Shown here: one piece after another, positions 54,043-64,000 of the stretch | Numbering within the stretch: position 1 is the stretch's first letter | How the letters are laid out: the number at the start of each line of letters is the position of its first letter | Assembly (NCBI RefSeq): GCF_000368565.1 | Contig: NZ_KB849544.1 | Coordinates: forward strand, 95,064-159,063 | Direction: 5' to 3' | From: Acinetobacter gerneri DSM 14967 = CIP 107464 = MTCC 9824 | GTDB taxonomy: Bacteria > Pseudomonadota > Gammaproteobacteria > Pseudomonadales > Moraxellaceae | DNA length: 64,000 nt | Made by a program: the position numbers and the translations under genes | Notes under the pieces: model-generated | Database searches by the model: none | What the model saw: only the letters and a program-made list of their open reading frames with translations | Told to the model about the DNA's origin: nothing

Positions 54043-55644
54043 TTACATACGGAACACGCCGAACTTTGTTGGGGCGATTGGGGCATTTAATGTCGCAGCT
54101 AAACTCAACCCCAGTACATGGCGGGTTTGGGCAGGATCAATTACGCCATCATCCCAAAGGCGGGCAGAGGCATAGTAAGGATGGCCTTGTTTTTCATATT
54201 GATTGCGGATCGGTTGTTTAAACTCATCTTCTGCTTCAGCCGACCATTGTTCGCCTTTACTTTCGATTTGATCACGTTTCAAAGTAGATAAAACGCTGGC
54301 GGCTTGTTCACCGCCCATGACCGAGATACGAGAATTTGGCCAAGTCCATAAAAAACGTGGAGAATAAGCACGACCACACATGCCGTAGTTACCTGCACCA
54401 AATGATCCACCAATAATCAAAGTCAATTTCGGAACATTGGCATTGGCAACAGCCATAACCAGTTTTGCACCATTTTTTGCGATCCCTTCATTTTCATACT
54501 GGCGACCCACCATAAATCCAGTGATATTTTGAATGAAAAGTAAAGGAATGTTGCGTTGACAGCACAACTCGATAAAGTGTGCGCCTTTTTGTGCAGATTC
54601 TGAAAATAAAATTCCGTTGTTGGCAACAATACCCACTGGATTGCCATATAACTCTGCAAAGCCTGTGATTAAAGTCGTACCGAATCGTGCTTTAAACTCA
54701 TCAAAACGTGATCCATCAACGATACGGGCAATGACTTCTTTGACATCAAATGGCTTACGGGCATCACTTGGAACAACACCATACAGTTCATTTTCATCAA
54801 AAAGTGGGGCATCAATATTGGCTTTAAATTGTTGTGGTTTTTTATTGAGATTTGACACAATATTACGTGCAAGTTCAATTGCATGTTCATCGTTTTTAGC
54901 CAAATAATCAGCCACACCTGAAAGACGAGTATGCACATCACCACCACCTAAGTCTTCTGAGCTTACAACTTCACCAGTCGCAGCTTTGACAAGTGGTGGG
55001 CCACCCAAGAAAATGGTGCCTTGATTGCGGACGATAATGGTTTCATCAGACATTGCAGGCACATAAGCACCGCCCGCTGTGCAGCTGCCCATGACCACAG
55101 CGATTTGGGCGATGCCCATGCTCGACATGCGTGCTTGATTGTAAAAAATACGACCAAAATGATCTCGATCAGGGAAGACTTCATCTTGAAGTGGTAAAAA
55201 TGCACCACCAGAATCCACGAGATAAATACAAGGCAAATGATTTTGTTCAGCGATTTCTTGTGCACGTAAGTGTTTTTTGACGGTTAATGGATAATAGGTT
55301 CCACCCTTAACTGTTGCATCATTGGCAATGATCATACAGCTAATGCCTTGAACCTGACCAACACCAGCCACCATACCCGCAGCAGGGACTTCATCAGGAT
55401 AAACATTGTGTGCGGCAAATTGCCCGATTTCTAAAAATGCTGTTCCAGCATCAATCAGTTGATCTATACGTTGTCTTGGTAATAATTTACCGCGAGCTAA
55501 ATGTTTTTCACGTGCTTTTTCACCGCCACCGAGAGCGATTTTATGTGAAACATTTTTCAAATCTTCAACTAAATTTTGCATAGCCGTTTGATTAGATTTG
55601 AAATCTTCACTTCTTGTATTTATTTTGCTTTGTAATTGATTCAT
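54043..55644 (-). CDS. liuB: methylcrotonyl-CoA carboxylase, carboxyltransferase subunit
   Basis: Beta subunit of the same carboxylase, 533 residues of the acyl-CoA carboxyltransferase fold. It has '[27 protein letters not shown]' early, '[21 protein letters not shown]' and '[34 protein letters not shown]' in the two crotonase-like halves. Full length. Twelve bp separate it from liuC. Confidence 0.95.
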   Translation of the reverse strand: MNQLQSKINTRSEDFKSNQTAMQNLVEDLKNVSHKIALGGGEKAREKHLARGKLLPRQRIDQLIDAGTAFLEIGQFAAHNVYPDEVPAAGMVAGVGQVQGISCMIIANDATVKGGTYYPLTVKKHLRAQEIAEQNHLPCIYLVDSGGAFLPLQDEVFPDRDHFGRIFYNQARMSSMGIAQIAVVMGSCTAGGAYVPAMSDETIIVRNQGTIFLGGPPLVKAATGEVVSSEDLGGGDVHTRLSGVADYLAKNDEHAIELARNIVSNLNKKPQQFKANIDAPLFDENELYGVVPSDARKPFDVKEVIARIVDGSRFDEFKARFGTTLITGFAELYGNPVGIVANNGILFSESAQKGAHFIELCCQRNIPLLFIQNITGFMVGRQYENEGIAKNGAKLVMAVANANVPKLTLIIGGSFGAGNYGMCGRAYSPRFLWTWPNSRISVMGGEQAASVLSTLKRDQIESKGEQWSAEAEDEFKQPIRNQYEKQGHPYYASARLWDDGVIDPAQTRHVLGLSLAATLNAPIAPTKFGVFRM

Positions 55645-55669
55645 CGTGTGCTCCTCATTCCACTCTCAG

Positions 55670-56842
55670 TTATGCCGTTTCATTGAAAAGTTCACGACCA
55701 ATCAACATGCGACGAATCTCTGAAGTTCCTGCGCCGATTTCATAGAGTTTTGCATCACGCCATAAACGACCTGTGTCATATTCATTGATATAACCATTGC
55801 CACCCAGTGTTTGAATCGCTTCGCCTGCCATCCAAGTGGCTTTTTCAGCAGCATATAAAATGGCACTTGCAGCATCTTTACGTAGACTACGATCATGATC
55901 TGCTTTGTCGCAGGCTGCACCAACGGCATAAACCAATGCTTTACACGCTAACCAAGTCGAATACATATCTGCAATTTTGCCTTGCATGAGTTGAAATTCG
56001 CCCAGTGCTTGACCAAATTGTTTACGATCATGAACATAAGGAATGACCACATCTAAGCAAGCATCCATGATGCCTAGAGGGCCTGCTGAAAGCACTGCAC
56101 GTTCATAATCCAAACCACTCATCAGTACTTTTGTACCGTTGCCCACACCACCGAGCACGTTTTCTTTGGGTACTTTGACATTGTCAAAAAATAGCGGATA
56201 AGTATTTGAGCCACGCATGCCCAATTTATCTAAATGCGTACCATGACTAAATCCTGGCATATCTTTTTCGACCAAAAATGCAGTCATGCCTTTCGCACCT
56301 GCATGAATGTCTGTTTTTGCATAAACCACTAATACATCGGCATCACCGCCATTAGTGATCCACATTTTTGAACCATTTAAAACAAAATGATCATCTTTTT
56401 CCTCAGCACGCAATTTCATGCTCACCACATCAGAACCTGCATTTGGCTCAGACATCGCAAGGGCACCGACAAATTCACCTGAGACAAGTTTTGGTAAATA
56501 TTTTTGTTTTTGTTGCTCATTTCCATTACGTTTAATTTGATTTACACACAAATTTGAATGTGCGCCATAAGACAAACCAATAGATGCAGATGCACGTGAA
56601 ATTTCCTGCATTGCAATAATATGAGCCAGATAACCTAGGTTAGAACCACCGTATTCTTCACTGACTGTCAGACCGAGTAGTCCCATATCACCAAACTTTT
56701 TCCAAAGATCGTGTGGGAAAAGATTGTCTTTATCGACTTGTTTAGCGATCGGCGCGATTTCTTTGGCACAAAATGCTGCAACAGAATCACGTAATGCGAT
56801 CAGCGTTTCATCTAAACCAAAATCAATACTGCGTAGTTCCAT
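55670..56842 (-). CDS. liuA: isovaleryl-CoA dehydrogenase
   Basis: FAD enzyme oxidising isovaleryl-CoA to 3-methylcrotonyl-CoA, first step encoded by the operon. 390 residues of the acyl-CoA dehydrogenase fold: '[20 protein letters not shown]', '[17 protein letters not shown]', '[20 protein letters not shown]', '[12 protein letters not shown]' and '[19 protein letters not shown]'. The catalytic Glu is that in [13 protein letters not shown], the position for isovaleryl-CoA dehydrogenases. It begins the operon and diverges from a TetR gene. Confidence 0.95.
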   Translation of the reverse strand: MELRSIDFGLDETLIALRDSVAAFCAKEIAPIAKQVDKDNLFPHDLWKKFGDMGLLGLTVSEEYGGSNLGYLAHIIAMQEISRASASIGLSYGAHSNLCVNQIKRNGNEQQKQKYLPKLVSGEFVGALAMSEPNAGSDVVSMKLRAEEKDDHFVLNGSKMWITNGGDADVLVVYAKTDIHAGAKGMTAFLVEKDMPGFSHGTHLDKLGMRGSNTYPLFFDNVKVPKENVLGGVGNGTKVLMSGLDYERAVLSAGPLGIMDACLDVVIPYVHDRKQFGQALGEFQLMQGKIADMYSTWLACKALVYAVGAACDKADHDRSLRKDAASAILYAAEKATWMAGEAIQTLGGNGYINEYDTGRLWRDAKLYEIGAGTSEIRRMLIGRELFNETA

Positions 56843-56956
56843 GTTGTTTGTCCTTTCTATTATCCTAAAACGCGTTATATTTGTTATTTCCTAAACGAAA
56901 TCATCTACGGAAACTTCGTTACGATTAAACTAACATACTTTAATTTTTAAAAAAAG

Positions 56957-56970
56957 TGAATACATATTCA
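56957..56970. promoter_or_regulatory. palindromic operator in liu divergent region
   Basis: Inverted repeat TGAAT-ACAT-ATTCA in the 170-bp gap between liuA and the TetR gene. Palindromes of this spacing suit TetR-type regulators, and the position fits control of both directions. Confidence 0.5.
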
Positions 56971-57014
56971 GAAAATGATTTACAATTCATTTTAAATAGA
57001 TGAGAATGGTTTTT

Positions 57015-57632
57015 ATGAGCTATAAACGATCAACTTTAATGCAAGAGCGAATGGAGCAAAATCGCAAAATTATTTTGCAATCCGCTCGTGACCTTATTGC
57101 CCAAGGGGGCTTTAAGGATGCGCAAATTCAAGCGATTGCTGAACGAGCTGGTGTATCTAGCGGTTTGGTTTATCGTTATTTTGAAAATAAAAGTCAGGTC
57201 TTGATCGAAGTTTTATCTGATGCGATTACCCATGAAATTGGGATTTTATTTAGCATCGCAAAAAGTGAACTTGATCCCGTACAAAAGCTCGATAAAGCGG
57301 TCACGACATTTGTAAAACGTGCAATGAATCGTCCTCAGTTGGCTTATTCATTGATGTTTGAACCTGTTGACCCTGAGCTTGAACATGAACGTTTTCGAAG
57401 TAAGGAGCGCATAAAACAAAGCATTACTCAAATTTTGGATGAAGGAAAACAGCAGGGCGTATTTCATTTTAGAGATTTAAATACAGCGGCTCAGTGTGTG
57501 GTTGCTACGATGACTTATGTTGTGGTTGAACCCCTAAATCCATCACAAGAAGTTGATTTTGATGAGGAATATCGAGATAACTTTGTGCAACAAATTTCAG
57601 AGTTTTGTGTAAAAGCAATTCAAGTCGTTTAA
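57015..57632 (+). CDS. TetR-family regulator of the liu operon
   Basis: A 205-residue repressor. An N-terminal helix-turn-helix (about residues 15-60: 'ILQSARDLIAQGGFKDAQIQAIAERAGVSSGLVYRYFENKSQVL') precedes a ligand-binding helical domain. It is divergent from liuA and followed by an acyl-CoA synthetase gene, so it probably senses a CoA thioester or acid of the pathway, as LiuQ does in other proteobacteria. The second ATG at 57015 gives a typical start; the ATG at 57000 is possible. Confidence 0.87.
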   Translation: MSYKRSTLMQERMEQNRKIILQSARDLIAQGGFKDAQIQAIAERAGVSSGLVYRYFENKSQVLIEVLSDAITHEIGILFSIAKSELDPVQKLDKAVTTFVKRAMNRPQLAYSLMFEPVDPELEHERFRSKERIKQSITQILDEGKQQGVFHFRDLNTAAQCVVATMTYVVVEPLNPSQEVDFDEEYRDNFVQQISEFCVKAIQVV

Positions 57633-57734
57633 AGGAGTTTTTTGAGTTACAGCCACGAAATGCGTCAAACAAAGTTGTCCGAATACAAGAATTAGATGTG
57701 AGAACAATACCAAGAATCAAGGAGTGTGATTCAA

Positions 57735-59423
57735 ATGATACATGGCTTAAGTTATGCTAACGGTACCAGTAAAGAGCCTTTGCTCGGGATGACGATTCCC
57801 GAAAAATTTGATATGGCTTGTGAACAATACGCGGATCATGAAGCATTGGTCAGTTGCCAGCAAAATGTTCGACTTACATATAGACAGCTTCAGGCAAAGG
57901 TCAATGCTTTTGCTTGTAGTTTGTTGAAAATGGGTTTGAAAAAAGGTGATCGGATCGGTATTTGGTCACCAAACTGCGTAGAATGGACGATCACTCAATT
58001 TGCAGCATCCAAAGCAGGCATTATTTTAGTCAATCTCAATACAGCATATAAAAGCAATGAACTTGAATATGTTCTCAACAAAGTATCTTGTGCTGCATTG
58101 GTTATTGCACCGGCTTTTAAAACGACAAACTATCAAGAAATCATCACTAAAATTGCACCTGAAATCACAAATTGTACCGATAAGCTGTTAAATGCTGCAC
58201 GTTTACCGCATTTAAAACATGTGATTAAAATAGAAGATCAAGCACACACTGGACTACACAAATTTGATGATTTGTTGATTGAACCTTCACATAAAGAGTT
58301 GGAGGATTTACAAGCGATTGCTGATGATCTGCAGTTTGATGAAACGATTAATATTCAATTTACCTCAGGTACAACGGGCAACCCTAAAGGGACGATGCTC
58401 ACGCATAACAACATTTTAAATAATGGCTTTTTTGTCGGTGAAGCAATCCGTTTGACTGAAAAAGATCGTGTCTGTATTTCAGTACCATTATTCCATTGTT
58501 TTGGAATGGTCATGGGCAATCTGGCCTGTATCACTCATGGCGCAACGATGGTTTATCCTGCAGGGGTATTTAATCCATTAGAATCATTAAAAGCCATGCA
58601 AAATGAAAAATGTACGGCATCTTATGGTGTACCGACCATGTTTATTGGCATGCTTGAGCACGAACAGTTTGATCAATTTGATTTATCGTCTTTGCGTACA
58701 GGGATTATGGCAGGCAGTCCATGCCCACGTGAAATCATGCAACGTGTCATCGACCGTATGAATATGTCAGAAATTACCATTTGTTATGGTATGACTGAAA
58801 CTTCGCCTGTAAGCGTACAAAGTTCAACAACGGATAGCATTGAACAGCGAGTAAGCACTGTAGGTCGTATTCATCCACATCTTGAAATCAAAATTATCGA
58901 TGAACACGATAAAATTGTTCCAAAGGGCAAACTCGGTGAATTGTGCGTCCGTGGCTATTCTGTGATGCTCGGGTATTGGGAAGAGCCTGAAAAAACAAAA
59001 GAAGTGATTGATGAAGCAGGTTGGATGCATACCGGCGATATCGCTGAAATGGATGCCGATGGTTTCGTCAAAATCAAAGGGCGTATCAAAGACGTCGTGA
59101 TTCGTGGTGGGGAAAATCTATTTCCAAAAGAAATCGAAGACTTTTTATATACTCATCCAGATATCTCTGATGTGCAAGTGATTGGATTGCCGGATGCGAA
59201 ATATGGTGAAGAACTTTGCGCTTGTATCATTTTACATGAGCATCATCAAACCACAGAAGATACGATCAAGCTCTACTGTAAAGAACATATTTCACACAAT
59301 AAAGTCCCAAAATATGTCCGCTTTTTCACAGAATTTCCGCTTACAGCTTCGGGTAAAGCACAGAAGTTTAAATTGCAGGAATTTATGCGTACAGAGTTAA
59401 AGTTGACGGATATTTTTAGTTAA
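57735..59423 (+). CDS. AMP-forming acyl-CoA synthetase
   Basis: Activates a fatty or branched-chain acid to its CoA ester with ATP, 562 residues. The P-loop motif IQFTSGTTGNPKGTMLTHNN, 'YGMTETSPVS', 'GWMHTGDIAEMDADGFVKIKGRIKDVVIRGGENLFPKEIE' and the C-terminal catalytic Lys region LTASGKAQKFKLQE are all present. Placement after the liu regulator suggests isovalerate or a related acid as substrate. The ATG at 57735 lies 10 bp from AAGGAG; a GTG at 57726 is too close. Two hairpins follow the gene. Confidence 0.9.
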   Translation: MIHGLSYANGTSKEPLLGMTIPEKFDMACEQYADHEALVSCQQNVRLTYRQLQAKVNAFACSLLKMGLKKGDRIGIWSPNCVEWTITQFAASKAGIILVNLNTAYKSNELEYVLNKVSCAALVIAPAFKTTNYQEIITKIAPEITNCTDKLLNAARLPHLKHVIKIEDQAHTGLHKFDDLLIEPSHKELEDLQAIADDLQFDETINIQFTSGTTGNPKGTMLTHNNILNNGFFVGEAIRLTEKDRVCISVPLFHCFGMVMGNLACITHGATMVYPAGVFNPLESLKAMQNEKCTASYGVPTMFIGMLEHEQFDQFDLSSLRTGIMAGSPCPREIMQRVIDRMNMSEITICYGMTETSPVSVQSSTTDSIEQRVSTVGRIHPHLEIKIIDEHDKIVPKGKLGELCVRGYSVMLGYWEEPEKTKEVIDEAGWMHTGDIAEMDADGFVKIKGRIKDVVIRGGENLFPKEIEDFLYTHPDISDVQVIGLPDAKYGEELCACIILHEHHQTTEDTIKLYCKEHISHNKVPKYVRFFTEFPLTASGKAQKFKLQEFMRTELKLTDIFS

Positions 59424-59443
59424 AACACCCTCATCCTTAATTC

Positions 59444-59466
59444 GGGTTGTGAAATATCAACAACCC
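59444..59466. repeat. hairpin resembling a MITE-like end
   Basis: GGGTTGT / ACAACCC arms around GAAATATCA. From 59450 the sequence TGAAATATCAACAACCCTAT differs by one missing base from the right end of the repeat at 1-210 and its flank (191-213). It may be a trace of an excised or eroded copy. Confidence 0.45.
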
Positions 59467-59472
59467 TATTTC

Positions 59473-59504
59473 ACTATGCTCTTCGTTGATAAGAGCATAG
59501 TTTT
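59473..59504 (+). terminator. rho-independent terminator (acyl-CoA synthetase)
   Basis: Eleven-base stem ACTATGCTCTT / AAGAGCATAGT with a 7-base loop and TTT tail, 50 bp past the stop. Confidence 0.8.
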
Positions 59505-59611
59505 AAAAATTGATTTTTTGACAATTGGAATTTATAAATAAGTACAGGGGCAATCAAGTAAAGAAATTATTGTAATCCTTGATTTTTTGAAAATAAACTT
59601 TGGTTAAATGT

Positions 59612-60286
59612 ATGGCAAAAGATTTTAGCAATCAGAAAGTTGTAGATGGGTATGATGATCATATACGAAAACTAATACCGGGCTATGAACTTATTCATCA
59701 AAATGTACATGCGATTTTAAAGCAATATTTATCTGAAAATGCACATATTGTCGTGGTCGGTTGCGGTACAGGCTATGAATTACAATATTTATCAGAAACC
59801 TTTCCTCAGTGGAAATTTACTGCCATTGATCCCTCACTGAACATGATTGAGAAAGCAAAATCGCTTTGCAATCAACATAATGCACAGCATAAAATCGAAT
59901 TTATTCATGCTGATAGTCAAATTTTAAAACAATATCCAGCGAAATTTGATGCTGCACTATCCATATTGGTGTCTCATTTTGTCGATTTTCAATCTAAAGC
60001 ACAGTTTTTCTCAGACATTGCTCAAAGCCTAAAAAATCAGGGTATTTTACTTAGCTATGATTTAATGAAAATTCATGATCAAAATGAAATAAATATTTTA
60101 AAAAATCTTGTTCAAGAAATAGGTTTAACAGTTCAACAAAGTGAGAATATGGCACAACGTCTAGTTGATGATTTTTATTTAATTTCATCAGAAGAATTAC
60201 AAGAATTGTTCAACAAATCTGGATTTAGCTCAGCGCAAAGCTTTATGCAAGTGCTGAATTATTATGGCTGGATCGCCAAAAAGTAA
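59612..60286 (+). CDS. class I SAM-dependent methyltransferase
   Basis: A 224-residue soluble methyltransferase. SAM-binding motif I is IVVVGCGTGYELQYL (about 47-61), motif II acidic end is FTAIDPSLNMIEKA, and 'FDAALSILVSHFVDF' is the post-I block. Resembles TehB/UbiE-like small-molecule methyltransferases; the substrate is unknown. The ATG at 59612 is chosen over a TTG at 59600; neither has a strong ribosome-binding site. Stands alone between terminators. Confidence 0.82.
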   Translation: MAKDFSNQKVVDGYDDHIRKLIPGYELIHQNVHAILKQYLSENAHIVVVGCGTGYELQYLSETFPQWKFTAIDPSLNMIEKAKSLCNQHNAQHKIEFIHADSQILKQYPAKFDAALSILVSHFVDFQSKAQFFSDIAQSLKNQGILLSYDLMKIHDQNEINILKNLVQEIGLTVQQSENMAQRLVDDFYLISSEELQELFNKSGFSSAQSFMQVLNYYGWIAKK

Positions 60287-60338
60287 TTTAAAAACATTTC
60301 AAAAACAAAAGCGACTGTTAGAGCACTGAACATAAAAA

Positions 60339-60363
60339 GACCTGCAAAGTTGCAGGTTTTTTT
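60339..60363. terminator. rho-independent terminator
   Basis: Stem CCTGCAA / TTGCAGG followed by seven Ts on the plus strand; A run on the other side allows it to serve plsB as well. Confidence 0.85.
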
Positions 60364-60387
60364 ATCAGCATTTTATTGATCTAAGGT

Positions 60388-62547
60388 TTATTTTTCAGAA
60401 ACTGGGCTCTGATAAACATCTGCCAAAGACTGTAATAAACCAAGTTCATTATCATCCGCTGTGAGCATAATTTGCTGATTGTCTTGATCTTGAATTAGAT
60501 TTTCAGCTTTAAAATAGTTCAATATATTTTCATATACAGCTTCAAGTTCTTCAACTTTCCATTTCAAGAAAAACTCTGCTTGTATTGCTGGATAATTCTC
60601 ATTCATTTTCAAGAATAAATCAGACTTCGCTATACATGTTTCTTCGAGTAATATCTTGGCCATATTTGATGTTAAAACAAAAGTATGCAAAATATTATTA
60701 CTAAAATATTTTAATAAAGCCTCTTGCTTATCACAGACGCGAACCCACGGTTCGCCATCATGTTCCACATATTCAACTTGTTTAAGCTTGATGCAATATT
60801 GAATGATTTCAGGATTTGATAATGGCGTAATTTTCATCCTTTCATCATAAGGATTTAGACTGAGTAAAGTCCGATATTGTTCCAGACGTTGAATTAGCTC
60901 ACGTTCAGAAAGCATTTGTTTAGGCGTATTGAGTAAAACGAAAGCAAGCAATGAAACAGGGTTAATCACCACCGCTTTATTGATATTTTCCAATATATCA
61001 ATTGAAACATCATTCACAGTCTTTTTCACAGATTCTGGCACATCATCGTGTAAATCCAAATGCTCTGGTGCTGCATTATTTTTCAGAATTGGATCTAAAT
61101 AAACAGGCTCACCAAAGTTAACATGGACGATACCAAACACTTTTTCAATTTTGCGAATAGATTTTAAAATCCCAAAAATAGACTCAGCTTTTTTCTTTTC
61201 ACCACCTAACTCTTTGATATATGAAGTACCTTCGAGTAACTTTTCATATCCAAAATAAGTCGGGATAAAAACAATCGGTTTGGTTACACCACGTAAATGA
61301 CTTTGGATCGTCATTGCGAGCATACCTTTTTTCGCAGGCAATAAACGTCCAGTACGTGAACGCCCACCTTCGATAAAGTATTCAAGTGGTGTATTTCTGG
61401 AGAGTAAACTATGCACATATTCTTTGAAAACGGCAGTATATAAGGCGTTACCATTAAAACTACGACGAATAAAATATGCACCTGCACCACGTGCAATTTG
61501 ACCGAAAACAGGCAAATTGAGATTAATCCCAGCAGCGATATGCGGCACCATTAGACCACGCTTAAAGATCACGTAGGACAACAAAAGGTAGTCGATATGA
61601 CTGCGGTGGCAAGGTGTGTAAATGATTTCGTAATCTTTGGCTAGTTCACGAACCATATCAAAATTGTGAACTTCTACACCATCATAGAGCTGCGTCCAAA
61701 GTTTTGTTAATACGATGTCAGCAAAACGGATCGTGGAATAAGAATAATCCGAAACAATTTCTTCGAGATAACTACGTGCACGAATTTCGGACTCAAGCAA
61801 ACTAACTTTTTTGTTGATACTTTCTGTTCGGATCGCTTCTTGGATTGCGTCTGCAATCATCAATTTATCAATGACGGTACGGCGGTCGGAAAGATCGGGA
61901 CCCAATATAGCTTCTTTATATTGATCAAAAAGTTGATTTAATTCATGTTCAACATAATGTGCTGGGAAGTAGTTCGGTTCACGAATCGTTGCCGCTTCAA
62001 TCAAACCGCGTAAAGACACGCCCTGATGAAATTCGATATAATTTTCACGACCGTATAAGGTGATATTTAAAGTTTGTTTGATTTTAGTCGGTGTAGACCA
62101 AGCATCGGACAACAATGCTTTGTACCAACTATCTTCAGTTTCAGGTGCACGTCCCCAAAGCACTGTCACAGGTATAAGTGATACATCTTCATCAGGATGC
62201 TTTTGCAAATATTCAATCAATCGGGTGAGTTTTTCAGAATAACGTGATTGTTCATTATATTTTTTAGATTTATTGAGCGATAAAAAAGAATCTTCTTCAT
62301 TGATAAAATTCAATTTCAGTGGCGCAAATGCTGACTTCATTCCACGCTTTTCGATTTCACTATCAATCAATACCTGATTGGAAAGTGAGTCATCTTGGAT
62401 CAAATAACAAATATTGGAAGATGCATGTAAGTCTTTGGAAATATTTTCAATATCTTGGGTATCGCCTAATATTTGTGGGCTGACAATTTTATCCAGAATT
62501 TTTTTTGTAAATTGTCGATAAAACTTCTGATAAGCATTACTTGCCAT
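60388..62547 (-). CDS. plsB: glycerol-3-phosphate 1-O-acyltransferase
   Basis: Inner-membrane-associated enzyme that begins phospholipid synthesis by acylating glycerol-3-phosphate. 719 residues, shorter than E. coli PlsB (807) mainly at the ends. Acyltransferase motifs are HRSHIDYLLLSYV (His-x4-Asp), 'GAGAYFIRRSF', 'YFIEGGRSRTGRLLPAKKG' and 'IVFIPTYFGYEKL'. The order and spacing are diagnostic. It is transcribed alone, divergent from cysK. Confidence 0.92.
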   Translation of the reverse strand: MASNAYQKFYRQFTKKILDKIVSPQILGDTQDIENISKDLHASSNICYLIQDDSLSNQVLIDSEIEKRGMKSAFAPLKLNFINEEDSFLSLNKSKKYNEQSRYSEKLTRLIEYLQKHPDEDVSLIPVTVLWGRAPETEDSWYKALLSDAWSTPTKIKQTLNITLYGRENYIEFHQGVSLRGLIEAATIREPNYFPAHYVEHELNQLFDQYKEAILGPDLSDRRTVIDKLMIADAIQEAIRTESINKKVSLLESEIRARSYLEEIVSDYSYSTIRFADIVLTKLWTQLYDGVEVHNFDMVRELAKDYEIIYTPCHRSHIDYLLLSYVIFKRGLMVPHIAAGINLNLPVFGQIARGAGAYFIRRSFNGNALYTAVFKEYVHSLLSRNTPLEYFIEGGRSRTGRLLPAKKGMLAMTIQSHLRGVTKPIVFIPTYFGYEKLLEGTSYIKELGGEKKKAESIFGILKSIRKIEKVFGIVHVNFGEPVYLDPILKNNAAPEHLDLHDDVPESVKKTVNDVSIDILENINKAVVINPVSLLAFVLLNTPKQMLSERELIQRLEQYRTLLSLNPYDERMKITPLSNPEIIQYCIKLKQVEYVEHDGEPWVRVCDKQEALLKYFSNNILHTFVLTSNMAKILLEETCIAKSDLFLKMNENYPAIQAEFFLKWKVEELEAVYENILNYFKAENLIQDQDNQQIMLTADDNELGLLQSLADVYQSPVSEK

Positions 62548-62784
62548 GTTGTTACCATCGTGTTTTCAATACGCTTATTATGATCGAAATGTCACTAGAC
62601 TGCACAAGGATATTTGGTGACATTTCATACGTTTAATTTTGTCATAGAATAACATAATGATTTTTAAATACATATTTATACATTTTTTACATATCTAAAT
62701 CTTTTTTGTGCATATCATTCGGTGTTTAGAAGGGATATTATAGATTTATAACACTTTTAAATCCTCTAAATTCAAGGAAAGAGC

Positions 62785-63783
62785 ATGTCAACAGATTCAC
62801 AATTTAATGCGCCAGAAAATTTAGGCATCGCTGTTTATAGTAATAATGCTGAAGCTATTGGTAATACGCCTTTGGTCCGCATCAATCGAGTGATTGAAAG
62901 CGCAGCAACTGTTTTGGCAAAAGTCGAAAGCCGCAATCCTGCATTTTCTGTTAAAGACCGTGTCGGTGCAGCGTTGATCTCAGAAGCCGAAGCAAAAGGT
63001 CTACTCAAAAAAGGCATGCATATCGTTGAACCAACGAGTGGAAATACAGGTATTGCATTGGCTTATGTAGCGGCTGCAAAAGGCTATGACATTACATTGA
63101 CGATGCCTTCTAGTATGAGTATTGAACGCCGTAAAGTACTCAAGGCTTTGGGGGCAAATTTACTGCTCACAGATCCTGCAAAGGGTATGAAAGGGGCAAT
63201 CGAAGAAGCTGAGCGTTTAGTTCGTGAACAGCCTGAAACATATTACTTACCACAACAGTTTGAAAACCCAGCCAATCCTGAAATCCATGAAAAAACGACT
63301 GGTCCTGAAATTTGGGCAGCGACTGCGGGTAAAGTTGACATCTTGGTTTCTGGTGTTGGAACTGGCGGTACATTAACTGGGATTTCACGTTATTTTGAAA
63401 AAGTGAAAAATCAAGCAATTTATAGCGTAGCTGTAGAACCAGCCGAATCTGCAATCATCACTCAAGCGAAAAAAGGTGAAACATTGACACCTGGACCACA
63501 TAAAATCCAAGGTATTGGAGCTAACTTTATTCCAAAAAACCTAGACTTAGATTTGGTTGATGAAGTCATTGCCATTCCAAGTGATGAAGCAATTGATTTT
63601 GCACGTAAAACTGCCACACAAGAAGGTCTTTTAGTTGGTATTTCAAGTGGAGCTGCCATTGCTGCTGCGTCTAAACTTGCTGCACGTCCTGAAAATGCTG
63701 GAAAAACAATTGTAGTTGTATTGCCAGATGGTGGTGAACGTTACTTATCTTCAGTTTTATTTGCAGATATTTCTGCTGAATAA
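62785..63783 (+). CDS. cysK: cysteine synthase A
   Basis: PLP enzyme making cysteine from O-acetylserine and sulfide, 332 residues. The Schiff-base Lys is in [15 protein letters not shown]; the substrate loop is [18 protein letters not shown]; the PLP-phosphate loop is [15 protein letters not shown]; '[14 protein letters not shown]' closes the site. It has about 20 extra N-terminal residues against E. coli CysK. Good AAGGAAAG ribosome-binding site. Confidence 0.94.
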   Translation: MSTDSQFNAPENLGIAVYSNNAEAIGNTPLVRINRVIESAATVLAKVESRNPAFSVKDRVGAALISEAEAKGLLKKGMHIVEPTSGNTGIALAYVAAAKGYDITLTMPSSMSIERRKVLKALGANLLLTDPAKGMKGAIEEAERLVREQPETYYLPQQFENPANPEIHEKTTGPEIWAATAGKVDILVSGVGTGGTLTGISRYFEKVKNQAIYSVAVEPAESAIITQAKKGETLTPGPHKIQGIGANFIPKNLDLDLVDEVIAIPSDEAIDFARKTATQEGLLVGISSGAAIAAASKLAARPENAGKTIVVVLPDGGERYLSSVLFADISAE

Positions 63784-63808
63784 TCTGCTTCGATTTATCC
63801 ATAAAAAT

Positions 63809-63836
63809 AGAGGAAATATTGATCAATATTTCCTCT
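63809..63836. terminator. bidirectional terminator after cysK
   Basis: Perfect 28-bp palindrome centred on TTGATCAA with arms AGAGGAAATATT. It sits between cysK and the convergent gene at the right edge. Confidence 0.85.
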
Positions 63837-63871
63837 TATTCATTTAGATCTATTATTTATTTTAAAGCTAA

Positions 63872-64000
63872 TTAGTCATCTTCAGACAAGGTATCCGGTG
63901 TCATCAGTGCTTGATTGACATAAAGTTTGATTAAACGCTCACGAGAGCCTATGGCTTTCTGATAATGTGTCGAGTTTAATAATAGAGAAGCGCCGTAAGT
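63872..64000 (-). CDS. partial CDS, C-terminal 42 residues
   Basis: An open frame on the minus strand runs from the window edge to TAA at 63872-63874, giving a polar helical C-terminus that reads ...NSTHYQKAIGSRERLIKLY then VNQALMTPDTLSEDD. The stop is 36 bp from the shared terminator, as expected for a real gene end. Too little is present to identify the family. Confidence 0.55.
   Translation of the reverse strand, partial: TYGASLLLNSTHYQKAIGSRERLIKLYVNQALMTPDTLSEDD

Noticed and set aside
54617..54907. Antisense ORF opposite liuB
   Set aside because: Reverse-strand shadow of the well-supported carboxyltransferase gene.

Overview
The window looks like chromosomal DNA from an Acinetobacter species outside the well-studied A. 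baumannii/A. baylyi lines. It is A+T-rich. It carries the Acinetobacter-specific regulator umuDAb with exactly spaced processing residues, a divergent pobR/pobA pair of the Acinetobacter IclR type, and a liu (leucine catabolism) operon. Assignments rest on reading translated sequence and motifs; no database search was possible.

Layout. 1-2.1 kb: the end of a MITE-like repeat, umuDAb with a matching SOS-type operator, and a small Imm33-like gene. 2.1-8.3 kb: a five-gene alpha-type (CS1/CFA/I-like) chaperone-usher fimbrial operon (pilin, chaperone, usher, long tip protein, second chaperone), with a 7-bp tandem repeat about 440 bp upstream. 8.4-10.5 kb: an AraC-type regulator gene cut by an intact IS5-family (IS903-like) element with a 9-bp target duplication. 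10.5-14.3 kb: a very A+T-rich accessory island of unrecognised genes. It includes a membrane-protein gene split by a frameshift, followed by two tiny paralogous proline-rich ORFs ending in one terminator. 14.3-18.8 kb: an MFS transporter, a complete 266-bp MITE-like element, an amidase gene broken by one nonsense codon, and a MASE1-GGDEF diguanylate cyclase. 19.1-22.5 kb: a Gfo/Idh/MocA oxidoreductase and pobR/pobA (4-hydroxybenzoate hydroxylation).

22.9-31.9 kb: a small secreted protein, then a full 2-aminoethylphosphonate uptake and degradation cluster (GntR regulator, binding protein, ATPase, fused permease, FAD oxidoreductase, phnW, phnX). Two matching palindromic operators lie in front of its two transcription blocks. 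31.9-37.7 kb: a dsbD/tlpA-like/dsbG periplasmic thiol operon divergent from a two-component system, the same layout as the P. aeruginosa dsb/DsbRS locus. 37.7-46.2 kb: two divergent operons of uncertain purpose. One holds a HAD phosphatase, an esterase, two small DMT transporters and a DegT aminotransferase. The other holds an OmpV-like outer-membrane protein, a class III aminotransferase, a FemAB/GNAT-like acyltransferase and a divergent arginase-fold enzyme. Together they look like an uncharacterised amino-compound synthesis and export locus.

46.3-64 kb is mainly core metabolism: a FUSC efflux protein, a short-chain fatty acid transporter, the liu operon (isovaleryl-CoA to acetoacetate and acetyl-CoA) with a divergent TetR regulator and an acyl-CoA synthetase, a methyltransferase, plsB, cysK, and the 3' end of one more gene at the right edge.

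The best candidates for something undescribed are the split membrane gene with its twin micro-ORFs (10.8-11.5 kb), the aminotransferase/arginase-like/paired-transporter locus (37.7-46.2 kb), and the possibly phase-variable fimbrial operon whose neighbouring AraC regulator is inactivated.
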